A stretch of 64,000 nt of DNA from Guadua angustifolia (taxonomy: Eukaryota > Streptophyta > Magnoliopsida > Poales > Poaceae), in the NCBI GenBank assembly GCA_036346375.1, contig CM070512.1:37618466-37682465 (forward strand). Reading direction: 5' to 3'. Shown piece by piece: positions 43,205 to 55,471 of this stretch; within the stretch, counting starts at the first letter, position 1, and each line of letters starts with the position of its first letter. The translations under genes were made by a program, and so were the position numbers. Under the pieces are notes generated by a model. It searched no databases and was not told where the DNA came from. It was given only the letters and a program-made list of their open reading frames with translations.

Positions 43205-46200
43205 TGTAACATTCCAAAATTTGGCCATTTTTAAAAATCTCATAAGTTATTTTGAATTTTTGTGAATTTTTGGAATTTATTTGGATTTAATAGGAATTTC
43301 TGGAATTTAACTCTTTTTTTGGAAATTAATTAAATAATGATTAAGTTTCTGCAAAATATAAATGAAAATATTTTATTTGAGTCCAAAATGTTCTAAAATA
43401 TTTTTTGGAATTTTCCTAGAATTTTTCTGATATTTTAAATGCTTCAAATGATTTATTTAAATTTCTGGAATTATTTTTAATCGGAAAACCTGGAAAAAAA
43501 CTAATGAATAGTAACAGGCCGAGCCCGCTACTGTGCGCATCGCCAGCCCAAAACGTCGGAACCCTAAACGTTAACGCACGCGCACCGTCTGATGTGGATC
43601 GGATGGCTCAGAGGGAGCCGCGTCGCTTATGCTTCGACAACCGTCAATCCGTCGCCGCTTGGAGGGCCGAGATCGCGCCACGTCTCTTCGTCTTTGACTT
43701 CTGGTAACGCCGTCACCGAGCGTTACTGCCGTGGATTCCGCACGCCATAGCCGCCGCCGTGATTACTCTTCCACTTCACTACCGGGCGCAGCGTATAAAG
43801 CACCTCCTTCTGCGCATTTCGAGACTTTTCACGCCTCCCGAGACTCGCCGTAGCCATTGCTAGCGCTCGCCGTAGTCCCGAAGCCGTTCTGTCGCATTTG
43901 CGCCACCATCATTCCCTCTCCGCCGACATCGTGACCACTGGGGTAACTCTTGCGTCGAGCCACGTCCGGAGAGTCATCTCATGTCACCGGTGGATCACCC
44001 GAACGCCATCGCCGCATCTTCTTCTTCCTCTCCGGCCAGTTTTGCACCACCGTGACATCACCGCCGAGCCGAATTTCATCAGCCGTTCGATCGTGTCTAT
44101 CAACGCGCTAGATTCATCCATGTCGTTGTCGCTACAGTAAGTGCCATCTTCATTTCTTAGCAGTCGGATTAGATGAACAGTCCAGATCATCTAGCGTAGT
44201 TTTTGCTTTGAAGTAATATTAGCCGTTAGATCTGTGATGTGCGATTTAGATTAAGCCACGTCTCCATTCAACAGTAAAGCTCATTTTCATTTCTCAGCCG
44301 TTAGATCATGATCATGTGATTCTAGTGTAGCCACGCAGTTTAATTAACTGTAGCCGTTTGGATCTGTGATATTAGCGTAGGTTTGATTAGATCTAGACCA
44401 TTAGATCATACTTGTGTGGCTCTAATGTGTCCACTGTGTCGCATATGGGTAGTATACGTCGCTAGTCACGCCGCGTGAATTAGATTTAATCTGGGCCGTC
44501 CAAATTTAAATGAACGGACCGGATATCGTTGCGTGCCGGACTAGTTCCGTGCTGACGTGTGTCGCACGGGAACCGAGGAGTCGGCGCAGCTGCTGCCTCT
44601 GTCGACGTCGTCGATTTGATTTCGACTGTCCGATCGTGATTCGATGGTAGAGGTGAGGCCACGCGTTAGATTTGAATTGAAACGTCGTTTCACTCTTGGC
44701 CATTTGATTTGAATTGGACGGTCAGAATTGAATCAGGGATTTGGTTGATAATTTCTCGCCACGTGTTGCGTTTAGATCTTGCCACGTGTCGACTCCGGAT
44801 AAACCAGAGCCGAACCGTTGAGATGATCGTGGCCGTTCATTTTAAATCGGACGATCGAGATTAGATCAAGCCTTCGGTTGATAATTCGTCGCCGCGTGTC
44901 GCAACAGGATCATGCCACGTGTCATGCTGACGTTAGCAGCTGACGTCATCAGTGGGACCCACATGTCAGTCATGGCATAGTGGATGCTGACGTCAGTAGT
45001 GACGTCATGCTGACGCAATAATTCGATTTTTTTAGGAAAATAATTCGGTAGAAAATAGTTTCGGTGCTGACGTCATTATTCGTCATGCTGACGTCATATT
45101 TCCAAATTTCTCGTATAAAAATAAGTAAAGAAATTCGGTTTATTCTTTTTGATTTATTTTCAAACTTCAAATGGTTATAACTTTTGCGTTTCAATTCCGA
45201 TTTGAGTGATTCCAATTTCTAAAAATTTGTAAAATCAAGATCTATTTATTGGTGTATTTTATTGAATTTTTAGAGTTGAGTTTGATTTCTGGAAATTGTA
45301 TTTATTGTGTGTATAATTGATTCGAGTAGACGTTGATTTGCCGGAGAGCTACGAGGGGGAATTTCCAGCACAAGACCAAGCCCCGGATCAGGACCATCAC
45401 CTATTTGAAGGCAAGTTGTGCTTGGACCATGTTGCTTCTAAGTTTTGGAAAATATATTTTGTTTCAAACTATGCATGCTAATTCAACTAAAAATGGATTT
45501 AAATGTTTTGGGTGAATTAGCTAATCAACCTAATTGTTATTGCCACCTTGTTATTATTATTCGTATGCCATGATTCCTTTGATAACCTAAGTGGACAATA
45601 CTAGTTGGTTGTAATGACATGCCAACACGGGAGGCTAGACCGTGAATAGTTGTTTAGCTTTGCAAATATCGTGAATAGTCTTTTTGAATACAAAAGCAAT
45701 ATTGATTAAAGAAATAGTGAATGCATTTTGATAAAAGGTGTAATGTTGTTGGTAATGATGTTGGAGTGTAGAGACCTGTGGTTCTACATGAAGGATGATT
45801 ACGGGCATGTGTTGCACTGATTAAGTAAATTGGGATGGATGTTGATTTAGATCGAGGCAAGTGGACCTAGGCCGTGCGGTGTGGGCTGTGTGGCATTTGG
45901 GGGTTTTGAGTGTTGTGAGGGTGTGCCAAATTTTGAGAGAAGGATGTCTTGCCTTGGTCGGTTAAGGACTTCACCTTGCAAGCCTTTGACCTGAGTCTCT
46001 CGTACAACCACATGTCTGAATGGGAAGACCTAGTTTAGTAGGATTCCGATATCTTACCTTTGATACCTCGGGGTGGCAGTTACATGGGGTAACTGTATGG
46101 GGGAGCGTGCCTGTGCTACGGCTTGGTACCCGTCCAACGGTGTTTGTCGGTCCTATACTTCGGCTCTGAGTGAGGGAAGTGATAGTGAAGGCAACCCGGA

Positions 46201-46999
46201 GAGGTTCCTAGGTGGAGATAGAAGTCTCTGAAAGGCTTTGTTACGGTCAATTGCCTTTGTGGCGTGTGATTGTATCTTGTGGGTAAAGTATACAACCTCT
46301 GCAGAGTGTTAAACCTGTTCGAATAGCCGAGTCCACGGTAGTAGACAATGCTCGGGGATTACAGTCAAGGGGTAGTGTTTTGAAAATAAAATGGGGAAAA
46401 GGCTGTGTGCCAGGGTTAATGATGAATGTTGATTAGGGACTGTGTGTCTAAAATTATGTGAAAAACAATTTGAGAAGTATAATATATTTATAAGGTTTTG
46501 ATGCTTTCAATCTAAATTAATAATAGTTCAAAATATTGATGCAATGCAAATCAATCAGTTGAACCATTCCTTTGTAACAAGCCATGAATGTAGTAATAGA
46601 CTGCATTACATGCATGACTTATTGAGTGCGGTGTGTACTCACCCTTGCGGACAAAATTTACTGAAGAGGAGACTACGCTGCGTATGAGGAGGAGTTCGTC
46701 GAAGAGCCAGATAACTAGGAGCAAGCCTCACAAGGCGCTGTGTGTAAGATGGATCACCAAGATGTTTACTTTCATTTGTTGAACTATTTACTCTGATTAT
46801 TGTAAGCCCTGCGTGGCAAACTATTGTAAGGGACCATAAGGTTGTACAACTCGTTTATATACATGATTGAAGTATTTATTTGTTATTCCGCTGTGTATGT
46901 TGTGGTACTTTAACCCTATATAGCCTATGTGCACTAGCGCGATCCTGGACTAGTCACGAGAATACAGAGTGTTCGGATTTGCAGATTCGGGACACGACA
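43205..46999 (+). repeat. 3' LTR (3795 bp)
   Basis: It starts TGTAACATTCC and ends ACACGACA. TATA-like box near 43794. It is slightly longer than the 5' LTR owing to several small indels. Followed at once by the target duplication AGTTT. Confidence 0.92.
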
Positions 47000-47004
47000 A
47001 GTTT

Positions 47005-47390
47005 CAGCTTCAAATTTTGCAGGATTGTAGAGGCTCACCTGCCCTATATATGGTAATTTTTTGAGAATTTTTCAAAATTTTTACGGGTGATTTTCATGGA
47101 GTTTTCACGGTAAGGATGGTTTGCACCACATATGCAGCCTATATATGTAGGGGGCTATATATATATGGCGAAATATTTGGTGAAAACCTCCAATTCCATG
47201 AAAACTCCGTGGAAACTACCTGTAGAAGTTTTGAAAAATTCTCAAAAAATTACCATATGTAGGGGAGTTGAACCTCTACAACTCTGCAAAATTTGAAGTT
47301 GAAACTCAATCGCATTTGAAAGATATGAAAAGACAAAGTCAGTATGAATAGTAATTTTTCTTGTTTTGGCACTATTCTTTTGCTGTTTGT
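47005..47390. repeat. Right half of the interrupted foldback element and start of a second copy
   Basis: 47005-47146 completes the foldback element begun at 33384. After a TA-rich spacer a second copy starts at about 47165 (ggcgaaatatttggtgaaaa) and breaks off at about 47390 (ctgtttgt), where CACTA C sequence begins. Confidence 0.7.
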
Positions 47391-47734
47391 GCTGTGGCGG
47401 TTCTAAAGTTTAAAATGGTGGAAAGACTATTTATGGCGGTTTTGTTTTCAACCGTCACAAATAAGTGATTATTTGTGGCGGTTTTCTTTGGAACCGTCAC
47501 AAATAATGTCGGGACTATTTGTGGCGGTTTTTGACTGGAACCGCCATAGATAATCCATTATCAGTGACGGTTCTAGCCAAGAACCGCACTAATAATGTGA
47601 TTATTAGTGGCGGTTCTTGGCTAGAACCGCCACTGATAATGTGATATCGATGGCGGTTCTAACCAAGAACCGCCATCGATAATGTTATCAATGGCGGTTT
47701 TAATTTGAAACCGCCACAAATAATAAAAAATAGA

Positions 47735-48245
47735 AAAATTTAGTGAAATGCCAGCTATCTTCATTAGATTCACATCATTAAACTTCGATTCTTTCTGCGC
47801 TCTGCGTAAAGCAGATAAATCAATGGTGGTTTCAATTTGAAACAAACACAAATAATCGAGATAGAATGACATAATCAATTTGTATCATTCGACAGAAATT
47901 GCCGAGGGATAATTTTTAATAGTTGCACACGCACGATTGCAATTGCGGTCCACATAATTTTAAATCGAAGCAAACATCCAGCAATGGCATGCTGCTCTTA
48001 AGCAACATTCAAAATTTCACATAACCTATTCAGTACAAGCAAGCTCGAGGCATTTCTCGCGCTATGAGAAAACCGTGCATGCTCAACCAAAGAAGCCTTT
48101 ACATGATGAATGAAGTCTAGTGAAATGCCCACTATCTTCATTAGATTCACATCATTAAACTTCGATTCTTTTTGCACTCACCAGTAAGCGAGATAAATCA
48201 ATGGCGGTTTTAATTTAAAACCGTCACAAATAATAAAAAATAGAA
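47735..48245 (+). repeat. Direct repeat inside CACTA C, about 125 bp, 383 bp apart
   Basis: gtgaaatgccagctatcttc attagattcacatcattaaa ... gataaatcaatggtggtttt near 47740 recurs near 48119 with small changes. The second copy ends in aataaaaaatagaaaaaaat, as does sequence just before the first copy. Confidence 0.75.
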
Positions 48246-48830
48246 AAAAATTAAATATTGCTAATTACCTCTCCTGCCTTCTAATTTGAAAGAATTGAAA
48301 TTAAATAATATTCCATTTGCAATAATTGAAAAGAACGACCGAAACAGATTCAAAACTTCGGAGGCCGTTTTGAGGCCCTAAACTATCAGGATCCGACCAT
48401 CTGATTTTGGCGCACTTATGAAATCCGGGTACTACTTTTCGTTATCTTTCAAACGAGCTAAAAAAACACTCCGATCGGAGTTACGAGTCAAAAGTTATGA
48501 CCATTTTAACAAAAGTGCCCAGATTTCTTACTTGCAAACTAGAATCGGAGCCCAAAAAAATATAATTAGAGAGCTCATCGTCTGATGATTCCGAAAAGCT
48601 CAAGAACACCAAAATCGAAGGTTCGAGTCAAAAGTTATGATGTTTTTACAAGTTCTGTGAATAGTACTAGCACATTATGTTACAAGCATCATTAATAGTC
48701 AAAAATATGAAAAATAAATTTGAAAGTTTTAAATTTTGCTAATTACCTCTATAGTTTGCTAATTTGAAATAATTGAAAATCAGTGTTTGGGTTCTTCCCA
48801 GGGTTAAGAGGAGGAGGGACACATTATATG
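48245..48830. other. Non-coding interior of CACTA C
   Basis: AT-rich sequence including the short repeat cgagtcaaaagttatgatg / cgagtcaaaagttatgacca, of the type seen in CACTA B interiors (aagttatga). No gene. Confidence 0.5.
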
Positions 48831-48940
48831 TCAGATGTTATTATACCACCACTAGAGTAATAGATCTCATAAGAACTCTGAAGTTAAGCGTGCTTGATGG
48901 AGAGTAGTAATAGGATAGGTGACCTCCTAGGAAATGAAAT
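48831..48940 (+). pseudogene. 5S rRNA-like pseudogene, copy 1
   Basis: From about 48831 the sequence follows plant 5S rRNA for about 105 bp: tattataccaccactagag (compare gatcataccagcactaa), aagaactctgaagttaagcg, tgcttgatggagagtagtaa and taggtgacctcctaggaaat. The 5S internal promoter region (box A-IE-box C) is recognisable. Most differences are C-to-T or G-to-A. It lies in a CACTA element, not in a 5S array, so it is a dispersed pseudogene. Confidence 0.8.
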
Positions 48941-48944
48941 CCGA

Positions 48945-49031
48945 ATACAATTAGAATTCTGAAATTGAGTGTTCTTAGGCAAGAGGAGTATTAGGATGGT
49001 ATTAGGATGGGTGATCTCCTGAGAAGTCCCC
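48945..49031 (+). pseudogene. 5S rRNA-like pseudogene, copy 2 (partial)
   Basis: The second, 5'-truncated copy reads agaattctgaaattgagtgt, tcttaggcaagaggagta, then a small internal duplication (gtattaggatg twice), and gggtgatctcctgagaagtc. Both copies have the same orientation and are adjacent, as in a tandem 5S dimer. It is more diverged than copy 1. Confidence 0.7.
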
Positions 49032-49619
49032 TCTAAATTAGTGTTTTTAAACCGCCGTTAGCAAAAAAACACTAATGATAACATTATCAGTGACGGTTCT
49101 TGGCTAGAACCGCCATCGATAATATTATCGATGGCGGTTCTAGCCAAGAACGACCACTAATAATGTGACGTCACTAATAATATTATCGATGGCGGTTCTA
49201 GTTAAAACGACCACTAATAATCACATTATTAGTGGTACGTTCTTAACTAGAACCGCCAGCGATAATATTATCGATGACGGTTCTAGCCAAGAACTGTCAC
49301 TAATAATGTTATCGATGACGGTTGAAAACCGCCATCGATAATCTCCGATTATCGGTGGCACTACACTACATCATGACACATTTTCATCAACGATGTATCG
49401 TCGGCAAAAACCACATATTGCGACTTATTATCATTGGCGAAAGTTATGCCGACAGAAAATAAGCGTCGGTAGAAGTCCTATCGGCAAAAATAATTGCCGA
49501 CGATATATTTTTACCGCAGATGATCGACATTGTTATAAGACTTTGCGACAAATATACTTTTTTTCGATGAGATGGACTTTTTGCCGATGAGATAGTGCGA
49601 GGGTAAGACTTTTGACGAT

Positions 49620-51552
49620 GATAGTCCGAGGGTTATAGAATATTATAGATCTAACTAATAATTAATTCATATGTAGACCACATTACAAGAGAAAATGGAA
49701 TTAATGCATCCGTTCAACATGATTCAACTTCATTCAACTAGAACACACAAATTTTGTCCATCAAGTAATACATCCATTCAACATAGTTCAAATTCATTCA
49801 AATAGAGTAATATACAAATTTGTCCAAAAGTGTCATGGTTCGTACAGTTAACCATCTATCATTTACAAAAGAGAACCCTACAGGATCTTCAAAGCTAGGG
49901 TCAACTATCTTCCACCCACATGAGGTGTTCAGTATACAAAATGATCACTTTGTATTCATACAACTAGCTAGTAGTTTTAAACAAAAGCATCTATATAGAT
50001 GGGCATGATGATAACACTAACTTCCTAGGTCCTTCTAACTCTGCCTGCAAAGAAAACACTTCCAAATTTAGTGCAAGCACATGAACCATTTGTAGATCAA
50101 GAACAATTTTTAGATCTTTAACATGCAGATGTGATGCTTCGATGTAAACCATCAGGGAGAACAAAAAAGAAGAATCAATTTATTATCTTAATGTTTGTAC
50201 CAAATGATGGGAAAAGGAGTCAGCAAATTAAAGCAACTAAAGATGCTCAGAAAATTAAGATTCACTAGTGATACTAGTGATGAAATAAACATATAGGTAC
50301 AATTCCATACAGTATCGATGCTAACTACAAAATCGCAGGTAAAATATAACCAAATAAGCATGAACGGCTTCTCATGAACTAACAAGACAAGGTCCAAAAT
50401 CTGGATCATTTTCAATCCATTGCATGTACAAAATATTTTACAGAAGAAAATGTTAACACAAGTTATGTGCCTCCTCCAAAATATCCTCATCTTAGGCAAA
50501 TACAAACCAAGGATTCCTATGCCATCAAATATCAGACAAAGGGATCAAACATTTTTACCCATGTGAGGAAATGATAATTTCTGAATGTACACATTCAACA
50601 TGTCTCTTACTTCTAAAATCCTATAGTGTTGTTTTTTTTCCTTTTTGCCCTTCCACAGCGCTTGATTCTAGAAAGCATTGTTGTTTCTTACTCAAGAAAA
50701 TTGCACCACCTACACTTCGCTTCTACAGAAGCCCATACAGAACTGGCAACCAACCAACTTTTTGAAAGCCATTCATACCAACTAATACGATTTACCGCTT
50801 GTGAATCCAGGGGTCAGGTCATAAATTCCAGTTTATACACACGACACTACAATCACAGCAAGGGCATTTCGGTAGAAATGCCGCTAACACTACAAGGATG
50901 CATATTTTCCCCGAGTGTTTTCCACACTCGAGATAGGGGATAAAACACTCGGGCACACTCGGCGTAGTGCACTCGGTGTTATTTTATCGGGAAAAGTTGG
51001 CTACGCCGAGTGTACTCTCGGGAAAAAATAAACTATACCCGAGTGCACTCTCGGGATAGACTATTGATGGATACCCCGAGTGCACTCTCGGGATAGCTAG
51101 CATGCCCTGGCCACAAAACAGCCAGCTCAAATTTTCAATAAACAACCACAAACAATATAGCACATCAATTCACATTTCAATTCACAAACAATATAACACA
51201 TCAGCCACAAACTTGTAATGGCCTACAGGTCATCAAGAAAAAAAGTTGCCTGATAGTTAAATTTGAGATGATGTCTGACGGAAGAATAGAAAATACTGTA
51301 GCATCATTACATGGAAAATGTTGGCAAACAACATAATACAAATAATTAATTAATTATCTTCAACTGTGAATTGTTCTAGGACATGGACTTACGAGACATG
51401 TATTTGTCTTCACATCAATCAGTCAGCCTTATTGAGAATTAAATATATGAGATTAATGCCAGGTCCTTGGAATGCAAGCAGCTACAACTGCTATCGTGCA
51501 AGTAATCCTATGTAATATAATTGGACAGTGAGAATAAAATGAGAACTTACCA
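49620..51552. other. Non-coding interior of CACTA D, with a fragment of another CACTA family
   Basis: Mostly AT-rich, no genes. At 50888 a CACTACAAGGA end is followed to about 51105 by repeated CCGAGTG/CACTCGG motifs (ccgagtgcactctcgggata), characteristic of another grass CACTA family. No partner terminus was found. The 3' flank of the captured gene may extend here. Confidence 0.55.
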
Positions 51553-53990
51553 ACATGAGGGGAATCACTCCACTTAATAACTTTAACATCAGTACCTAGT
51601 TCGATCAGACGCTTGGCAAAACCAGACAACATGGCATGGAGCAAGATCATCATCTTCTGAGCAAAACATAAGAACCGGACCCAACCCCTGCATGAACAGT
51701 CAACGAAAATAGTTCATATGACTAGAAAGAATGATATGCAAAAATCACATAGGCAAAACTGGACTTACCGCTGATGAGTATAGAGTGTGCCAGTACTTTG
51801 CACGCTGAGCTTCAATTCTGCTTGGGAAGAGAGTATCCATTCCAGATGCCAGGGCCTTTGCCATCCATGAAAGTAACATGGATGGTTGAGATGAATTGCC
51901 AGTCACAGGATTTTGGAGAAGTTGGTTGCCCATATCACTGACAAAATCTACTGGGCCAGAGTCATAGATTTGCCCACAGATACAGTTTCTCACTAACCGA
52001 TAGTCCTTCTGCATAATGGCCAATTTATGTCAACAAAGTCAAACAGATTTGCAAAGAAATTCACAGCTGTATGGTGGATCATAAATATGTTGACAGCAAG
52101 ATATGTTCAAGTGAAATAGACCAAACATATGCAGAAGAAAATATGCTAAAAGTACCTAATCCTTATGATACGCATTTGCTAAAAGTCTCCACATATAAAT
52201 TACCAGAACAGTCAAATTACAGTTTTAATAGGTTCCCATATGTGAATTTTCAGGAAAGAGAAAAGAAGGAAATAGCATACCATGGTCGCAGCTCCTTCAC
52301 ATTTTCCATCTAGTAATTGGAAAAGCCAAGAAAATTCAGTCATTTCAACTGTGAAAAAGGATAAAACGAAAGAAGTATGGTGCCTAATAATAGGCAAATG
52401 ATTGCAACTACAAATAGATAATAGTTATGGTCATATCATAAGATCACGTGTGTACCTGAATAACCTTGTACATGCATCCCTTTGAGCCACCAGAAAAAGA
52501 AGCAAGAACAGTTGGCAGTGGCTTTAATTTCAATTCCTGAAACACCAGCATTGCATGTAATTTCAGAGCAAAATTATTTACATAATAAAAAATCAGACAG
52601 GTGGAAAGACAGTTACAGGAGTCCCATTCAAAATAGCTTTTATACAATCTTCCAACAATACGAAAAGTTTATCATACAATAAATAACACGGTTCCTGATC
52701 AGCAATAAGGCTATGTACTACGTAGAGATGGCCACATGGATGGAAAGTATAGAAGCAATGGAAACTCGAAAGGAATAAGATCCGATTGTACATTGTAATG
52801 TGTTGATTTTCTGAAAGTTCTTACAACTATGGATTTTCTGTATATATAACACACACAGAAATAAAAGAATATTGGATGGGGGTGGGTGTGGGTCGAATAT
52901 CTTTGCTACAAACTTCTAAATGAAATTAAACAAAACTAAATGAAATTAAAAAAACCTTAAAACCTAATAGAAGAAGGGATTAAGTTTCAAAATATCATCT
53001 CTTGGTTAAACCTTTCACAATCCTCCAAAATAGCTTAACCAAAACAATCAATCCTAATCAAACTCCCAACAAGCAAGCTATCTTGAAGGAATCGATTCAG
53101 GACTGAAGTTGCCCTGGAATCACTGTAGCGAAAACTACAAAATTCAGATTACGAGATGGCTGGGCAGATGAGGAGCTTTTCAGTGTTTGGGGAAAATTTT
53201 CTTATTGACTCATGCGCAACAACTGAACTGACTAACTTACAAAGAGATATAACAACCAAGTAGAAAATAATGCAACAACTTCGGATCTCACCGACCCATA
53301 ATCCTATTATTTAGGAAATTGACTAACTCATGCATGCCGCACGTTACAGACCCAACGCACACACACATTCTCTAAACTTCACCTACTTCCGCATTCCACG
53401 GCTTCGTGACCACAACAGGATTAGCTTCAACATATCTAACCAGCTCTTTGCTGACATTACGTAGTTATTTCTACCAACAGCCAACGAGGGAACAATATAA
53501 ACAATTACATCAATTCTCAAGCTAAGATAATTAACACGCGGTGATGAAACCATCCAAGAAAAGAGTGACCGATTCAACACTACTGACCCAACCAATCAAC
53601 TCCCCATGATTTCAGCAGACACAAAACTAGCAAGCGATCTCTAAAATTAAACCTAACATGCTGCTAAAATTACACTCCACAGGCGACAACAGAGGTTACA
53701 GAACTACAAGCGGCCACTCCCACAAGCCGAGACGAGCAATAGCTCGGCCATGTCAAACCACTAACACAAGCAAAGGCGAGGAGAGGGCGGGAGGAGCGGC
53801 ACTCCAGAGCGACGAGGTCGGCGTGGCAGGCGAGGCAGCGCTCCACATCCACGCCGAACACCACCACGACGCGCCTCGCCGACGGCGACGGCGGTTGGCG
53901 CCAAGAGAAGCGATCGCTGCGAGCGGCCACATAATAACGATGCTCTCGCCGAGGAAGCCAAGGTGAGAGAGGCGAACAAGGGTTTGTCTC
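51553..53990 (-). pseudogene. Captured TMEM53-like (DUF829) gene fragment
   Basis: Minus-strand exons with good borders are as follows. About 53920-53660 is the first exon (SDRFSWRQPPSPSARRVVVV), with frame damage after it. 52536-52456 encodes ELKLKPLPTVLASFSGGSKG then CMYKVIQ. 52309-52281 encodes DGKCEGAATM. 52008-51769 encodes KDYRLVRNCICGQIYDSGPV, FVSDMG and WMAKALASGMDTLFPSRIEA. 51689-51553 encodes GPVLMFCSEDDDLAP and, after a frame change, ELGTDVKVIKWSDSPHVG. This order is that of the plant DUF829/TMEM53 family, alpha/beta-hydrolase-like proteins with a GxSGG segment. The C-terminal exon and parts of exon 1 are missing, so it is a transposon-borne copy. Confidence 0.8.
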
Positions 53991-54370
53991 ATCAGGGCGG
54001 CGCGGTAGAGGAGGGGGGCGCCAGAGGCGGAGGAGAGCGACGGCGGAGGAGAGCGACAGCGTCTTTGGTGGCGCGGCGAGTTCTGTCGCTGGGTGAGTTT
54101 GGGCGTGTGGAGGCGGGAGGCGCTGGTCTGGGCGGCGGTGAGGGCGGGGAGGCAGCGTGTGGGAGGTGGCAGGGGGGGCGGGAGGCAGCACGTGGGGGTG
54201 ACCGTGGGGTTTGGGGATTTGGGGGGGGGGGCGTGGGGGAAGGCGGCGGCGGGGCGCAAGGGAGGCAGGGGGCGGTGGGATTTGGGAAGGCGGGCGGCGC
54301 CGGGAGGGGGGAGGGGATCTGGGGTTTTGGGGAAAACCTAGCTACTGGCCGATCGAATTTCATTTGCCGC
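53991..54370. other. GC-rich, G-run-rich segment: captured 5' region of the TMEM53-like gene
   Basis: Purine-rich GC-dense DNA with long open frames on both strands (glycine-rich on +, proline-rich on -), which are composition artefacts. It lies directly upstream of the first captured exon and may contain the gene's promoter/5' UTR. It ends where CACTA D subterminal repeats begin. Confidence 0.5.
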
Positions 54371-55471
54371 GCTTCATATTTGCCGACAGATAATCAGTCC
54401 TAACATATTTACCAATAGACTATTTGACCCTAAAACATGATATTTACCGACACATAATTAGTCTTTAATACATACATAATTGCCGACAGACAATCGAACC
54501 CTGAAAGATGTATTACCGATAGATAGTCTGTTACTTCAATTTGCCGACAGATAGTTTGTTGGTGGTCACGTATTATTTCCGACAATCATCTGACGGTAAT
54601 ATTGTGTCATGGTGTAGTGCTATATCAGTGACGGTTCGAAAACCGCCACTAATAGCATTTACAAACCGTCACTGATGTGCTTTTTTCTAGTAGTGTATGT
54701 GTATGCGTTCATCGAAAAATAGGTTTCTTAGCATTCATGGTAGACACGTATACAAGTGTGTGATGTGTGAGTGTGATGTGGTGGATTGTGCGTCGCCTTG
54801 TAAAAAAAATAACATATAGATCGATCCGTTTGAATGTTTCATGTTTAACGGTGTTAGCTGGCAGGTTAATTGTCTAACCAAGACGTGAGAGATTTTACTT
54901 ACTAGTACTACAGCACAGTGGAACGGCAATAATGCAGCTGGTGCTTCCGGAAACCTCTTAACTTATGCCATACGGAATAACGGAATTAAGGATGGTGCTA
55001 TTTAACCGATATTATTTATGCCTATGACTCGTTGAGATGGTTAAAATCGGCTATTTATTTGCTCAATTTGAAGTTTGAAGTGAGAAATTGTGGGTCTTAC
55101 AGATTAATGGACGAGATAGACGAGTCGCTCGTAGTTGAGTAAAAGAGATACACAAATTGATAGGTTTTGTTGGAACTCTTTTCCATGAGAGCTGCCTTGG
55201 AAATTTAATCTGGCAAGAACTTGTTAGGGCATTCCTAACCCTCCACCTCAGCTGGTGTCTATAGAATTAATTACGCTGCCAACTAAGCAAAAATCTGATG
55301 TGGCATAGGAGTTAAGGAAGGGAGAGAAGGAAAAACGAAGAAACCGTGTTTCATGCAAGAAACTGGGTCGACGCGGGTACCAAGACTCAAGAAACTAGCA
55401 AAATCGGGGTTGGACGTTTTTGCGCGCTTACCAAGTTGTATTTGTGGTGCATGCATTGGTTTATTGCTCTC

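Larger units (their letters stand above)
33641..46999 (+). mobile_element. Complete Ty3-type LTR retrotransposon (chromovirus, Tekay/Del-like)
   Basis: Two LTRs (33641-37383 and 43205-46999, both starting TGTAACAT) enclose a PBS, gag, protease, reverse transcriptase, RNase H, integrase and a chromodomain-like C-terminus. A perfect 5-bp target duplication AGTTT lies at 33636-33640 and 47000-47004. The PBS after the 5' LTR (tggtatcaaagc, 37388-37399) pairs with initiator-Met tRNA, and a purine tract (aagggggga, 43193-43201) precedes the 3' LTR. Long LTRs, pol order RT-RH-IN and the C-terminal chromodomain fit the Tekay/Del lineage. Frameshifts and stops in gag and pol and clear LTR divergence make it an old, defective copy. 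Confidence 0.92.
49364..54619 (-). mobile_element. CACTA element D, complete (5256 bp), nested in C
   Basis: The left end reads CACTACATCATGACACA and the reverse of the right end reads CACTACACCATGACACA. The target duplication is CTA (49361-49363 and 54620-54622). Subterminal motifs are TGCCGACAGA/TCGGCA (49395-49510 left; tttgccgacagataatcagt and related at 54370-54600 right), a different family from A/B and C. It carries a minus-strand TMEM53-like gene fragment and no transposase, so it is a non-autonomous gene-carrying element. Confidence 0.9.
47391..54695. mobile_element. CACTA element C (left end truncated), with nested CACTA D
   Basis: The right end at 54695 (ttttttctagtagtg) is a CACTA terminus (CACTACTAGAAAAAA on the reverse). 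Dense subterminal motifs of GGCGGTT/AACCGCC type occur at 47395-47730, 49040-49363 and 54620-54680, many as snap-back pairs such as ggcggttcttggctagaacc. No matching CACTA terminus is found on the left, so that end is lost or decayed. It encodes no transposase in the visible part. Confidence 0.75.

Noticed and set aside
53991..54403. Glycine-rich protein gene on the plus strand
   Set aside because: Low-complexity composition, open on both strands, no start context; better explained as captured 5' flank.
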